From positions 62,001-126,000 of the forward strand of contig JUEP01000006.1 of NCBI GenBank assembly GCA_000817105.1: a stretch of DNA of 64,000 nucleotides, read 5' to 3'. The notes under the pieces are model-generated. The model was not told the origin of the DNA and did not search any database. It saw only the letters and a list, made by a program, of their open reading frames with translations. This document shows positions 63,032-64,000 of this stretch, piece after piece. The stretch is from a marine actinobacterium MedAcidi-G3. Its GTDB lineage: Bacteria > Actinomycetota > Acidimicrobiia > Acidimicrobiales > Poriferisodalaceae. Within the stretch, counting starts at the first letter, position 1. Each line of letters begins with the position of its first letter. Position numbers and translations under genes: made by a program.

Positions 63032-64000
63032 ATGCGCCTGGTTTCCTGTCGACAAGACCAGTTTTTGTTGTTGGTATTGGTTTACACCGATACCAGCGAC
63101 GTAGCGATGAAACATATGTTTCGTTGGGTTTGACTGCAGTTCGCGAGGCCTTAGTTGACGCTGGCGTGGATTGGACGGACATTGATGCCGCATACACAGG
63201 GACCGCTTTGCTGGGAATGGGTGCGAGCAGGATAATGCTGAGCAGGCTTGGCGCTACGGGTATCCCTATGACTCAGGTTGAAAACGCTTCAGCATCTGGC
63301 TCTTCATCTGTGGCTCAGGCATGTTTGGAAGTGGCTTCAGGCCGCTCGGACGTAGTAGTCGCCTTGGGCGTCGACAAACCTCGGGGCGGTCTAGGGGCAG
63401 CTCCTGGTGAAGCTGGCATAGCAAATCTTGAAGCTGGATCGATTGTGCCGTTCACTCACTTCGCTCTGCTTGCTTCGGAGTACATGCACTTACATGCTGT
63501 TACCGATGAGCAGGTAGCCAAGGTCGCAGTAAAAAACCATAGGAATGGTTCTCAAAATCCTTTCGCTCAAAGGCAAAAGATTCGCACTCTTGATGAAGTC
63601 TTAGCTGAGCCAATCTCTGGGTCATTAACAAGGTTGCAATGTTGCCCTGTTGGTGAGGGAGCTGCTGCCGTCATCATTGCTTCAGAGGATGGAATTAACC
63701 GGTTAGGAGTTGATCGCTCCCGAGCAATGCAGGTTGTGGCCTCAGCGACCAAAACCGAAGGGCTTTACGCTGAGGGTGTCGGTATCGACGCAGCGTTAAC
63801 AGCGGAGACCGGCGCAGCTGCATTCCATGAGGCGGGTCTTGGACCTTCGGACCTCGATGTACTTGAGGTCCATGACGCCTTCGCCATCGAAGAGTTGCTC
63901 TATGCCGAGGCTTTGGGACTTTGTAAGCCCGGAGAGGCAGCCTCACGCATCGAATCAGGCGATTTTGATATTGGTGGTAGCTGCGCGTTTAGCCCTTCAG
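63028..64000 (+). CDS. Thiolase-superfamily protein (lipid-transfer/SCPx-like), cut by the window end
   Basis: The open frame runs from ATG 63028 past the right edge, giving 324 visible codons. It resembles the thiolase domain of SCP-x / Ltp proteins, with VNVE-like VENASASGSSS, HDAFAIEEL, and the usual order of motifs. The expected nucleophile Cys is Ser88 (TCA at 63289-63291). Its DUF35 partner overlaps it by 4 bases, which suggests an Ltp2-type aldolase or inactive thiolase rather than a standard thiolase. The C-terminal motifs lie outside the window. Confidence 0.88.
   Translation, partial: MNAPGFLSTRPVFVVGIGLHRYQRRSDETYVSLGLTAVREALVDAGVDWTDIDAAYTGTALLGMGASRIMLSRLGATGIPMTQVENASASGSSSVAQACLEVASGRSDVVVALGVDKPRGGLGAAPGEAGIANLEAGSIVPFTHFALLASEYMHLHAVTDEQVAKVAVKNHRNGSQNPFAQRQKIRTLDEVLAEPISGSLTRLQCCPVGEGAAAVIIASEDGINRLGVDRSRAMQVVASATKTEGLYAEGVGIDAALTAETGAAAFHEAGLGPSDLDVLEVHDAFAIEELLYAEALGLCKPGEAASRIESGDFDIGGSCAFSPS

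Overview
The window reads as a continuous stretch of chromosome from a free-living actinobacterium of moderate G+C content. A WhiB-family regulator, an acyl-CoA carboxylase epsilon subunit beside its carboxyltransferase, a compact MenE, frequent GTG/TTG starts and many acyl-CoA genes point to the phylum. The mix of ethylmalonyl-CoA, menaquinone and selenocysteine genes makes a marine Acidimicrobiia-like lineage my best guess, but this is inference and no rRNA is present to test it. No prophage, insertion sequence, CRISPR array or integron was seen. Coding density is very high, and no gene-free stretch exceeds about 260 bases.

Layout. 0-7.5 kb: end of an Mrp ATPase, Nudix hydrolase, FxsA, the selenocysteine genes selA-selB, WhiB, an NfeD-like membrane protein, and a lone receiver domain. 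7.5-13 kb: tRNA-Pro, an SDR / CoA ligase / quinone-oxidoreductase operon facing a phytanoyl-CoA dioxygenase-like gene, a short adaptor-like protein, and a MazG-like gene. 13-17 kb: lysC-asd, a membrane-anchored cyclophilin, and aat. 17-25 kb: acyl-CoA metabolism (ethylmalonyl-CoA mutase, CoA-transferase, carboxylase beta and epsilon subunits, a CoA ligase) plus a glyoxalase-fold protein and a 5'-3' exonuclease. 25-31.5 kb: a MerR-like regulator translationally coupled to menF-menD-menH-menC, with menE converging. 31.5-41.6 kb: nucleoside salvage (psuG diverging from upp-mtnA-aldolase/SDR, then a BMP-type nucleoside ABC transporter). 41.7-45.5 kb: SpoU methyltransferase, methylmalonyl/ethylmalonyl-CoA epimerase, crotonyl-CoA carboxylase/reductase, thiolase. 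45.6-51 kb: recR-ybaB-dnaX, SRP RNA, two tRNA-Ser, tadA, xseA-xseB, and an unassigned candidate structured RNA. 51-64 kb: S9 peptidase, CapA, SURF1, PatB-like lyase, two-gene AzlCD exporter, aroC, PAC2, a lipoprotein beta-propeller, and at the right edge a DUF35 protein with a thiolase-like partner.

How the genes work together. Thiolase, Ccr, epimerase and Ecm are four steps of the ethylmalonyl-CoA route of acetyl-CoA assimilation. The men cluster takes chorismate to o-succinylbenzoyl-CoA, and aroC supplies chorismate. PsuG frees uracil and Upp captures it. MtnA and the fused aldolase/dehydrogenase look like a way to recycle the 5-deoxy- or 5-methylthio-ribose part of spent S-adenosylmethionine, next to a nucleoside importer.

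Most notable signals: a roughly 160-nt multi-hairpin RNA candidate with its own terminator (minus strand, 50.8-50.96 kb); the mtnA-aldolase/SDR pair; a thiolase-like protein with Ser at the usual Cys nucleophile; an NfeD-like protein that appears to lack the protease serine; and a tRNA-Ser whose encoded CCA shares a base with the tadA start codon.
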